Assembly: GCA_937952445.1 (NCBI GenBank)
Contig: CALGAA010000143.1
Location: 1-31,386, forward strand
From: an uncultured Bacteroidota bacterium
GTDB taxonomy: Bacteria > Bacteroidota > Bacteroidia > Chitinophagales > Saprospiraceae
Reading direction: 5' to 3'
Length of the DNA: 31,386 bases
Shown: in pieces, positions 24,758 through 31,386 of the stretch
Position numbering within the stretch: position 1 is the first letter of the stretch
How the letters are laid out: the number at the start of each line of letters is the position of its first letter
The notes under the pieces: model-generated
The model's database searches: none
Seen by the model: only the letters and a program-made list of their open reading frames with translations
What the model was told of the DNA's origin: nothing
Made by a program: the position numbers and the translations under genes

Positions 24758-25452
24758 TGCTGTATTTGGTCCCTACTCCCATTGGTAATTTAGAAGACAT
24801 AACGGTACGTGCCATCGAGGTGCTCAAATCGGTGGACTATATCCTGGCGGAAGATACACGCAAAACCCACATTTTGCTCCGCCATTATAACATCGATGCC
24901 CGGACGACATCATACCACCAGCACAACGAGAAGAAAAAACTAAGCGCAGTACTCACCCATTTGAAAGAGGGTAAAAACGTAGCTCTTGTATCAGAAGCCG
25001 GCACCCCTGGTATTTCAGACCCCGGATTTTTACTCGTCAGGGCCTGTACAGAAGAGAATATAACGGTATCTAGTCTCCCGGGTCCCAATGCACTCATCGC
25101 CGCCCTTGTTTCTTCGGGCCTGCCTTCTGATCATTTCTACTTTGCGGGTTTTCTTCCACATAAGAAAGGACGGAACAAAAAATGGGAGGATTTGGTCCAG
25201 CGGGAGGAAACCGTCATCGTGTACGAATCTCCATATCGCATTGAAAAATTTCTGATCGAATGCGAACAATATGCGGGCGCCGGCCGCTTAATCTGTATCG
25301 CCCGTGAACTGACCAAAATTCACGAAGAATACATCCGTGGAACCGTAAGTGAAGTTCGGGAAAAACTAAAAGACCGAGAACCTTTACGAGGAGAAATGGT
25401 TGTCGTGATGGCGGGAAAAGGATACGTCAACAACCCGGAATCTGTAGCCTGA
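24757..25452 (+). CDS. rsmI: 16S rRNA (cytidine1402-2'-O)-methyltransferase
   Basis: RsmI 2'-O-methylates C1402 of 16S rRNA with SAM, tuning the ribosomal P site. The 231-residue protein belongs to the tetrapyrrole-methylase fold family. Signatures are LYLVPTPIGNLEDITVRA at the start, AEDTRKTHILLRHY, SYHQHNE, LVSEAGTPGISDPGFLLV, SLPGPNALIAALVSSGLP, FYFAGFLPHKKGRNK, and ARELTKIHEEYIRGTVSE. It lacks the extra C-terminal domain of the longer E. coli protein, so it is a short version. The start overlaps the purS stop by one base. Confidence 0.95.
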   Translation: MLYLVPTPIGNLEDITVRAIEVLKSVDYILAEDTRKTHILLRHYNIDARTTSYHQHNEKKKLSAVLTHLKEGKNVALVSEAGTPGISDPGFLLVRACTEENITVSSLPGPNALIAALVSSGLPSDHFYFAGFLPHKKGRNKKWEDLVQREETVIVYESPYRIEKFLIECEQYAGAGRLICIARELTKIHEEYIRGTVSEVREKLKDREPLRGEMVVVMAGKGYVNNPESVA

Positions 25453-25546
25453 TTTGACCTTCACCCCCCTCTTCCTGAGCCCCAATTTATTAAAGAGAAA
25501 ATTATCTTGATTTAAACTGATTCTGAATAAACATAAGCCTATTCCT

Positions 25547-25577
25547 TTTGTTATTCGGTTCAAAGGGTGTAAATTTG
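25547..25577 (+). promoter_or_regulatory. suf operon promoter
   Basis: TTTG (25547-25550) and TAAATTTG (25570-25577) are spaced by exactly 19 bases, the Bacteroidota primary promoter pattern also seen before trpL. Transcription would start near 25584, leaving a leader of roughly 115 bases ahead of sufB. No obvious IscR-type or Fur-type operator was recognised around it. Confidence 0.8.
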
Positions 25578-25632
25578 CCCTCCTGGAAATTAAAAAGGGG
25601 TCAACATTACATTAATTTAGAGATTTCATAAA

Positions 25633-25701
25633 CCCAGGAAGTAAATGCCTCTACCTGGGAAACCGAGCATCAATTTTCGGTCAAAATTAAGCCAAGAATG
25701 A
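25633..25701 (+). promoter_or_regulatory. suf leader hairpin and small overlapping ORF
   Basis: In the sufB 5' leader, CCCAGG (25633-25638) can pair with CCTGGG (25654-25659). An 18-codon ORF starts with ATG at 25645, inside the hairpin loop, and reads MPLPGKPSINFRSKLSQE. Its TGA overlaps the sufB ATG (ATGA), a layout typical of translational coupling. It contains no Cys and no run of one amino acid, so a sensing role is not evident. The hairpin is short and may be chance. Confidence 0.35.
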
Positions 25702-27143
25702 GAACAGAAAATGAAATAATTGAAGATTTTACGACGCGTGAATACGAGTATGGATTTGTGACAGATATCGATATGGATATCCTGCCACCGGGTCTGAACG
25801 AAGAGGTGATCCAATTTATTTCTGCGAAGAAAAATGAGCCTGATTGGCTCCTTGAATGGCGAATGAAAGGGTATCAGGCCTTCTTGAAATCAAAAATGCC
25901 GGAATGGCAAAATTTCAAAGCGCCGGATGTTGATTTCCAGGATATTTCCTACTACGCTGCTCCCAAAAACCAACCCAAATACGAAAGCCTGGACGATGTA
26001 GATCCGGAACTACTCCGCACATACGACCGGCTGGGCATCCCTCTGGAGGAGCAAAAACTCTTAGCGGGTGTAGCCGTAGACGCTGTATTTGACAGTGTAT
26101 CCATCGCCACGACCTATAAAGAAGAACTCGCTAAGCTTGGTATTATATTTTGTTCCATGAGTGAAGCGGTTCAAAACCACCCGGATCTGGTTCGTAAATA
26201 CCTCGGAACTGTAGTGCCGCATTCGGACAACATTTATGCATCACTCAATACGGCAGTATTTTCAGACGGTTCTTTCGTCTACATACCCGAAGGAGTGAGA
26301 TGTCCTATGGAACTTTCCACCTACTTTCGAATAAATGCTCAGAATACCGGTCAATTTGAACGTACGCTCATCATCGCGGAAAAGGATAGCTACGTGAGCT
26401 ACCTCGAAGGGTGTACCGCTCCGCAAAGGGACGAGAACCAACTCCACGCTGCAGTGGTAGAGCTCATCGCTATGGAAGGCGCCGAGATTAAATACTCGAC
26501 CGTCCAAAACTGGTTCCCCGGTGATGAAGATGGAAAGGGCGGGATTTACAACTTCGTGACCAAACGTGGTATTTGTAAAGGAGATCGCTCCAAAATATCC
26601 TGGACCCAGGTGGAAACAGGTTCGTCAATCACCTGGAAATACCCCAGTGTCATCCTCAAAGGTGATGATTCGGTGGGCGAATTTTATTCCGTTGCCGTAA
26701 CCAAAGGCAAGCAGATCGCTGACACGGGAACCAAAATCAATCACATAGGTAAGAATACAAAAAGCCGAATTATTTCGAAAGGAATTTCGGCGGGTCAAAG
26801 TAACAATAGTTACCGTGGTCTGGTCCAAATTGGAAAAGGGGCGCATAAAGCCCGTAACTTCACGCAGTGTGATTCCTTGCTTATCGGGAATAAGTGCGGT
26901 GCTCACACCTTCCCTTACATCGAGTCGCGCAACCAAACAGCGATGCTGGAACACGAAGCGACCACTTCCAAGATTGGGGAAGATCAAATCTTTTACCTCA
27001 ATCAGCGCGGAATTGATCCTGAGAAAGCTGTGGCCTTAATTGTCAATGGTTACGCTAAAGAAGTGCTGAGCAAACTGCCCATGGAGTTTGCGGTTGAAGC
27101 AAAGAAATTGCTGGCTCTTACACTGGAAGGAAGCGTAGGATAA
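25698..27143 (+). CDS. sufB: Fe-S cluster scaffold protein SufB
   Basis: SufB is the central scaffold of the SufBCD complex on which Fe-S clusters are built with sulfur from SufS/SufE. The 481-residue length is typical. Conserved stretches are GVAVDAVFDSVSIATTYKEEL, VFSDGSFVYIPEGVRCPMELSTYFRIN, SYLEGCTAPQRDENQLHAAVVEL and KARNFTQCDSLLIGNKCGAHTFPYIESRN. Cys391 lies in a region corresponding to the functional cysteine of E. coli SufB, though I assign it by motif only. It is the first gene of the operon, and sufC follows after 36 bp. Confidence 0.97.
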   Translation: MRTENEIIEDFTTREYEYGFVTDIDMDILPPGLNEEVIQFISAKKNEPDWLLEWRMKGYQAFLKSKMPEWQNFKAPDVDFQDISYYAAPKNQPKYESLDDVDPELLRTYDRLGIPLEEQKLLAGVAVDAVFDSVSIATTYKEELAKLGIIFCSMSEAVQNHPDLVRKYLGTVVPHSDNIYASLNTAVFSDGSFVYIPEGVRCPMELSTYFRINAQNTGQFERTLIIAEKDSYVSYLEGCTAPQRDENQLHAAVVELIAMEGAEIKYSTVQNWFPGDEDGKGGIYNFVTKRGICKGDRSKISWTQVETGSSITWKYPSVILKGDDSVGEFYSVAVTKGKQIADTGTKINHIGKNTKSRIISKGISAGQSNNSYRGLVQIGKGAHKARNFTQCDSLLIGNKCGAHTFPYIESRNQTAMLEHEATTSKIGEDQIFYLNQRGIDPEKAVALIVNGYAKEVLSKLPMEFAVEAKKLLALTLEGSVG

Positions 27144-27179
27144 AATTGATCAAACGATTAAAATATAAAGTTTAAAAAC

Positions 27180-27935
27180 ATGTTGCAAATAAAAAACCTC
27201 CACGCCACTATTGATGGCAATCAAATAATCAATGGTCTCAACTTAGAAGTTAAGCCCGGTGAAATCCATGCGATCATGGGACCTAATGGATCTGGCAAAA
27301 GTTCCCTGGCATCCGTATTGGCTGGTCGGGAGGAATTTGAGGTAACCGATGGCACAGTGACGTATAAAGGGATGGATTTACTGGATATGGATCCGGAAAT
27401 TCGTGCCCGGGAAGGAGTTTTTCTGGCGTTTCAATATCCGGTTGAAATCCCGGGAGTATCCAATATATCATTTTTAAAAACAGCCCTGGATGAAATCCGG
27501 GAACACCGAAAGCAGGAACCCCTGTCTGCCCGGGATTTTCTCAACAGAACCAGGGAAATGCAAAAACTGGTTCAGTTTGATTCTGCTCTGACCAACCGAT
27601 CTTTGAACGAAGGTTTTTCGGGCGGAGAAAAGAAAAGGAACGAAATTTTCCAAATGGCTATGCTCGATCCTTCGTTGGCGATCCTGGATGAAACAGACTC
27701 CGGTCTCGATATTGACGCGTTGCGTATCGTGGCCGATGGGGTGAACAAACTACACACTCCGGAAAAAGCATTTATCATCATTACCCACTATCAGCGGTTG
27801 CTCGAGTATATCGTACCTGACTTTGTGCATGTTTTGAGTGGTGGTAAAATCGTCCGGTCCGGGGATAAATCTCTGGCATTGGAATTGGAGGAAAAAGGAT
27901 ACGATTGGCTGAGAGAAGAAATAGCTACGTCCTAA
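27180..27935 (+). CDS. sufC: Fe-S assembly ATPase SufC
   Basis: SufC is the ABC-type ATPase that powers rearrangement of the SufBCD complex and is cytoplasmic, not a transporter. The 251-residue protein has Walker A GPNGSGKSS (Lys40), Q-loop region FLAFQYPVEIPGVSN, signature NEGFSGGEKKRNEIFQM, and Walker B AILDETDSGLDIDAL with the switch His in IITHYQRLLEYI. These features, especially FQYPVEIPGV and SGGEKKRNE, distinguish SufC from ordinary transporter ATPases. It lies between sufB and sufD with gaps of 36 and 25 bp. Confidence 0.98.
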   Translation: MLQIKNLHATIDGNQIINGLNLEVKPGEIHAIMGPNGSGKSSLASVLAGREEFEVTDGTVTYKGMDLLDMDPEIRAREGVFLAFQYPVEIPGVSNISFLKTALDEIREHRKQEPLSARDFLNRTREMQKLVQFDSALTNRSLNEGFSGGEKKRNEIFQMAMLDPSLAILDETDSGLDIDALRIVADGVNKLHTPEKAFIIITHYQRLLEYIVPDFVHVLSGGKIVRSGDKSLALELEEKGYDWLREEIATS

Positions 27936-27960
27936 TTGAACATTTAAATATTACTAGCCT

Positions 27961-29286
27961 ATGTTAGCTCAAATAGATGTGGATTTTAGAACACAAATTA
28001 TAAATGATTATCAGGGGGTTTCTGAATGTAAAATCTGCGATAAGCCGGAATACCTGGCCCGGATCCGGGAAGTCGCTTTCAATTTCTTTCAGAAAAACGG
28101 ATTCCCGACACAGAAAAACGAAGAGTGGAAATACACCCCGGTAAAACCTTATATCAACGAGCCTTTTGATATCGACAAGGATAAAAGTCAGACCTTTGAT
28201 CCGAGCCAGGCAAATTATTTCGGCCAGCATTTACCCGGATACAAAATCGTTCTGATCAACGGTAAATTATCTGTGGAACATTCCCAAATTCCAGATGCGG
28301 CACTATGTACCATTCAGCCCGTCATGGACGTTTTACGGAAACCAGAGGTCCAGGAGCGCCTGACCAAGTCCAGGAATTATCGGAACAATCCATTTTTAGC
28401 GATGAATACCGCCCTTTTTACCCGTGGCGTTTTTATCCATATCCCTAAAAACACCCAGGTTGATAAACCGATACACCTGATCCATTACGAAGTAGGAGAA
28501 GGAAAACAATTCAATATTTCGAAAAACATCATCATCTCCGAGTCAGGTTCTGAAGCCGAAATCATTGAAAGCTACTATCATGATTATAATGATGCTGTAA
28601 GTTTCCGAAACAGTTCTACTGAAATCCTGGTCGAACCTAACGCAGTTCTCGACCACATCAAGCTTCAAAAGTCGGATCACAATCTCCGAATGGTGGAACA
28701 TACCGAAGTAGAACAAAAAGAGGATAGTCTTTATAACAACTATACGTTCACCTTACCCGGCATGAGATTTGTCCGCAACAACCTCAATATTGAATTGGAT
28801 GGCAGCAATATTGAATCACATATGTACGGACTTTATCTGACCAATGAAGATCAATTGGTGGATAACCATACCCTGGTCAATCACAAAGAACCCAATTGTG
28901 AAAGTAACCAGTTGTACAAGGGCATTTTGACGGACAAATCGAGGGCAGTTTTCAACGGGAAGGTTTACGTGCATTCGATCGCACAGAAAACCAATGCTTT
29001 TCAGCAGAATAATAACATTTTGTTTAGCGACAATGCCACGATTTACACGAAGCCCCAGCTTGAGATTTTTGCCGACGACGTGAAATGTAGTCATGGCTCA
29101 ACCATTGGCCAGCTCGACGACGAAGCTTTGTTTTATCTGAGAGCCCGTGGATTGTCCAAAACAGATGCGCAAAGTTTGCTTGTCAATGCGTTCGCCTTTG
29201 ATGTGACCGAAAAGCTGAGGGATGAAGAAATAAAAGCAATGCTCAACGAAGAAATTGACCAGGTCATGTCGGGAGTGATTTCATAA
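27961..29286 (+). CDS. sufD: Fe-S assembly protein SufD
   Basis: SufD pairs with SufB and SufC and helps cluster formation and iron supply. The 441-residue protein has the NEEWKYTPVKPY start region, MNTALFTRGVFIHIPKNTQVDKPIHLIHY, the beta-helix core, and the C-terminal DDVKCSHGSTIGQLDDEALFYLRARGLSK. The His in KCSHGST corresponds in motif to the functional histidine of SufD (E. coli His360). A terminator-like hairpin (29302-29330) follows its stop codon, so expression of the downstream suf genes may be lower or independently started. Confidence 0.96.
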   Translation: MLAQIDVDFRTQIINDYQGVSECKICDKPEYLARIREVAFNFFQKNGFPTQKNEEWKYTPVKPYINEPFDIDKDKSQTFDPSQANYFGQHLPGYKIVLINGKLSVEHSQIPDAALCTIQPVMDVLRKPEVQERLTKSRNYRNNPFLAMNTALFTRGVFIHIPKNTQVDKPIHLIHYEVGEGKQFNISKNIIISESGSEAEIIESYYHDYNDAVSFRNSSTEILVEPNAVLDHIKLQKSDHNLRMVEHTEVEQKEDSLYNNYTFTLPGMRFVRNNLNIELDGSNIESHMYGLYLTNEDQLVDNHTLVNHKEPNCESNQLYKGILTDKSRAVFNGKVYVHSIAQKTNAFQQNNNILFSDNATIYTKPQLEIFADDVKCSHGSTIGQLDDEALFYLRARGLSKTDAQSLLVNAFAFDVTEKLRDEEIKAMLNEEIDQVMSGVIS

Positions 29287-29301
29287 TTCATCTTCCATTC
29301 T

Positions 29302-29330
29302 AAAACACAACCCGGAAGCGGGTGTGTTTT
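29302..29330 (+). terminator. Intrinsic terminator-like hairpin inside suf operon
   Basis: AAAACACA-A-CCCG (29302-29314) pairs with CGGG-TGTGTTTT (29319-29330) over 12 bp, with a single bulged A and a 4-base GAAG loop. The stem ends in a T-rich run (TTTTTAT). It stands 16 bp after the sufD stop and 71 bp before the sufS start. It probably attenuates transcription between the scaffold genes and the sulfur-delivery genes, or marks the end of a sufBCD transcript. I found no good promoter between it and sufS. Confidence 0.7.
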
Positions 29331-29401
29331 TATAAAAATGGACCTCGTTGTCAACAATTTCCGGGAGCTATTGTCCTATTCAGTAAAGGAATCATTATCC
29401 A

Positions 29402-30649
29402 ATGATAGAAGAGCATAAACTCGATCGACCCCCTATTGATATTCAAAAATATCGACAGGATTTTCCAGCTTTACATCAGGAGATATACGGGTATCCACTC
29501 GTCTACTTGGATAACGCTGCCACGACTCAAAAACCCAAACAGGTTCTCGATGCCCTTAGTCAGTACTATGCGTATGACAATAGCAATGTGCACCGGGGTG
29601 TCCACCATTTGAGTCAAAAAGCGACCGATCAATTCGAACAGGCCCGGATCACGATCCAACAATTCCTAAACGCCAAACACGAACACGAAATCGTGTTCAC
29701 CAAAGGGACGACGGAAGGTATTAACCTCGTAGCTGCCACATTTGGAAGAACATTCTTAAAACCAGGTGATGCAGTGATCATTTCAGCACTGGAACATCAT
29801 TCCAATATTGTACCGTGGCAATTGATCTGCGATCAACAAGATGCTGAATTGCGGGTCATTCCGATGAATGACCGGGGTGAATTAATCCTGGAGGAATTTG
29901 GGAAAATGCTCGACGAAAAGGTCAAAATAGTGTCCGTGGGTTATGTCTCCAATGCGCTGGGAACGGTCAACCCAGTTCGGGAAATCATCCAGCGTGCGCA
30001 TCAATTTGATATTCCGGTCTTACTCGATGCAGCTCAAGCCGTACAGCATATCCCGATAGACGTACAGGATCTGGATGTAGACTTTCTTGTTTTCTCAAGC
30101 CACAAAATATTTGGCCCCACAGGAATGGGAGTATTGTACGGGAAAGAAAAATGGCTGGACATCATGCCCCCTTATCAGGGTGGCGGCGAAATGATCGAGA
30201 CGGTCACCTTTGAGAAAACCACATTCAATAAACTACCTTTTAAATTCGAAGCCGGAACCCCACACATCGCCGGTGCCATAGGGTTGGATATCGCGTTGCG
30301 TTACGTCCGGAAAATTGGATTAAAAAAGATTCATGCCTATGAAAATGAACTCCTGGAATATGCCATATCGGAGTTAGCGACGATCGAGGGATTGAAATTT
30401 ATCGGTGAGGCTCAACACAGGGCTGGAGCAATATCATTTTTGCTTGATGGAATCCATCCGTTTGACACTGGAGAAATTCTGGATAAAATGGGAATTGCGG
30501 TTCGGACAGGTCACCATTGCACCGAACCCATTATGGGATTTTTTCAGATTCCGGGAACAGTCCGGGCTTCATTTTCCTTTTACAACAATAGAGCCGATGT
30601 TGACCGGTTGAAAGAAGGAATTTTGAAGGCACAGAAAATGTTACTATAA
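29402..30649 (+). CDS. sufS: Cysteine desulfurase SufS
   Basis: SufS is a PLP enzyme that removes sulfur from L-cysteine and passes it, via SufE, to SufB. The 415-residue protein is a type II (SufS-like) desulfurase. LDNAATTQKP (37-46), ALEHHSNIVPW (129-139), the PLP lysine Lys235 in SSHKIFGPTG, and Cys373 in RTGHHCTEP, which holds the persulfide, are all present. The sufE gene begins 2 bp after its stop codon, as expected for an enzyme-partner pair. Confidence 0.97.
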   Translation: MIEEHKLDRPPIDIQKYRQDFPALHQEIYGYPLVYLDNAATTQKPKQVLDALSQYYAYDNSNVHRGVHHLSQKATDQFEQARITIQQFLNAKHEHEIVFTKGTTEGINLVAATFGRTFLKPGDAVIISALEHHSNIVPWQLICDQQDAELRVIPMNDRGELILEEFGKMLDEKVKIVSVGYVSNALGTVNPVREIIQRAHQFDIPVLLDAAQAVQHIPIDVQDLDVDFLVFSSHKIFGPTGMGVLYGKEKWLDIMPPYQGGGEMIETVTFEKTTFNKLPFKFEAGTPHIAGAIGLDIALRYVRKIGLKKIHAYENELLEYAISELATIEGLKFIGEAQHRAGAISFLLDGIHPFDTGEILDKMGIAVRTGHHCTEPIMGFFQIPGTVRASFSFYNNRADVDRLKEGILKAQKMLL

Positions 30650-30651
30650 CA

Positions 30652-31089
30652 ATGGACACCAAATCGATAGATGAAAAACAACAAGAGATCATTGACGAGT
30701 TTTCTTTTTTCGAAGACTGGATGGACAAATACGAAATGATCATACAGATGGGGAAAGATCTTCCCCTGATCGATGATCAGTATAAAATTGACAGCAAATT
30801 GATCAAAGGATGTCAATCACAAGTGTGGATGCACGCTGAAGAACGGGATGGTAAAGTTTTTTACACCGCAGATAGTGATGCCGTCATCACAAAAGGGTTG
30901 GTTAGTTTGGTGATCAAAGTGCTATCGGGTCATTCACCTGAAGAAATCGCCAAATCCAAACTGTATTTCATCGAAAAGATCGGCTTACAAAGCCATCTCT
31001 CCCCTACCCGTTCCAACGGATTACTGGCGATGATCAAACAAATGAAACTTTACGCTGTGGCCCTTCAGCAACAAAACATAAACACATAA
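30652..31089 (+). CDS. sufE: Sulfur-acceptor protein SufE
   Basis: SufE accepts the persulfide sulfur from SufS and hands it to SufBCD. The 145-residue length is normal. The acceptor cysteine is Cys54 in LIKGCQSQVWM, matching Cys51 of E. coli SufE. The SGHSPEEIAKSK region and IGLQSHLSPTRSNGLLAMIKQMK are family hallmarks. The gene starts 2 bp after sufS, and the next gene begins 10 bp after its stop. Confidence 0.95.
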   Translation: MDTKSIDEKQQEIIDEFSFFEDWMDKYEMIIQMGKDLPLIDDQYKIDSKLIKGCQSQVWMHAEERDGKVFYTADSDAVITKGLVSLVIKVLSGHSPEEIAKSKLYFIEKIGLQSHLSPTRSNGLLAMIKQMKLYAVALQQQNINT

Positions 31090-31099
31090 ATTCTGAATC

Positions 31100-31386
31100 A
31101 TGGAAGCGATTAAAAATAAAATTATTGATGTCCTGCATACCGTTGAGGACCCGGAAATCCCGGTAAGTATTTACGAGCTTGGACTGGTCTATGACATCTC
31201 AATCAAAGAAGATCGGACGGTATTTATCGTCATGACTCTCACGGCTCCCGCCTGTCCGGTAGCAGGTGAAATTGTGATGGAGGTCCAGCGAAAAGTGAGC
31301 GAACTCGAGGAAGTAGGCGAGGTGCATGTGGACCTAACTTTTGATCCACCCTGGACCATGGATATGATGAGCGAGGAAGCCAAGCT
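31100..31386 (+). CDS. DUF59 / SufT-like Fe-S assembly protein (partial)
   Basis: The frame opens with ATG at 31100 and runs off the right edge after 95 codons. It reads IKNKIIDVLHTVEDPEIPVS, IYELGLVYDI and TLTAPACPVAGEIVMEVQRKV, all typical of MIP18/DUF59 proteins (PaaD, SufT). In suf operons this small protein helps mature Fe-S proteins. The conserved Cys lies in APACPVAGE. Family members are about 100-110 residues, so only the last few codons should be missing. Position 10 bp after sufE supports the SufT-like call over PaaD. Confidence 0.88.
   Translation, partial: MEAIKNKIIDVLHTVEDPEIPVSIYELGLVYDISIKEDRTVFIVMTLTAPACPVAGEIVMEVQRKVSELEEVGEVHVDLTFDPPWTMDMMSEEAK

Overview
The window looks like a chromosomal segment of a Bacteroidota bacterium, most likely Saprospiria or a relative. 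The evidence is a PorV-like type IX secretion (T9SS) outer-membrane protein, a giant secreted protein with a T9SS-type C-terminal domain, promoters of the Bacteroidota form TTTG-N19-TAnnTTTG, few Shine-Dalgarno sequences, and an SDR-type mannonate oxidoreductase. No phage, IS element, CRISPR array, tRNA or rRNA was recognised.

Layout. (1) 278-1369 (-): PorV/PorQ-like barrel protein. (2) 1607-7956 (-): a complete tryptophan operon trpE-G-D-C-F-B-A with tightly overlapping genes. It is preceded by a short leader gene absent from ordinary ORF calls (8040-8108): 22 codons with three consecutive Trp codons, a TTTG-N19-TATCTTTG promoter, a strong intrinsic terminator before trpE and a possible competing antiterminator. 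This is a textbook-like ribosome-mediated attenuator. (3) 7957-8775: long AT-rich divergent gap with a hairpin abutting the trp promoter and a perfect palindrome made of two DnaA-box-like 9-mers. (4) 8776-10702 (+): a family 9 glycosyltransferase and a prohibitin-family membrane protein. (5) 11027-14956 (-): a 1309-residue secreted protein whose T9SS sorting domain is cut by an in-frame TAA. The rest of the domain remains readable for 35 codons beyond it.

(6) 15280-24355 (-): a hexuronate catabolic locus, read right to left: SDR mannonate oxidoreductase (uxuB type), uxuA, a three-part TRAP transporter (dctP-dctQ-dctM), a double-DUF1080 protein, uxaC, a small unknown ORF, and a LacI-family regulator. 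Together they would import a uronate such as glucuronate and convert it through fructuronate and mannonate to 2-keto-3-deoxygluconate. KDG kinase and aldolase are not in the window. The DUF1080 protein suggests that a glycoside precursor, possibly a 3-keto-glycoside, is processed in the envelope first.

(7) 24503-25452 (+): purS and rsmI. (8) 25698-31386 (+): an Fe-S cluster assembly operon sufB-C-D-S-E and the start of a DUF59/SufT-like gene running off the right edge. It has a good promoter, a 5' leader with a hairpin and a small ORF overlapping the sufB start, and an internal terminator-like hairpin between sufD and sufS.

The most notable observations are the trp attenuator, the interrupted T9SS signal, a diverged approximately 50-bp repeat present at 162-210 and 10847-10900, and the DUF1080 gene embedded in the TRAP/uronate operon. 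I did not find a clearly novel multi-gene system.
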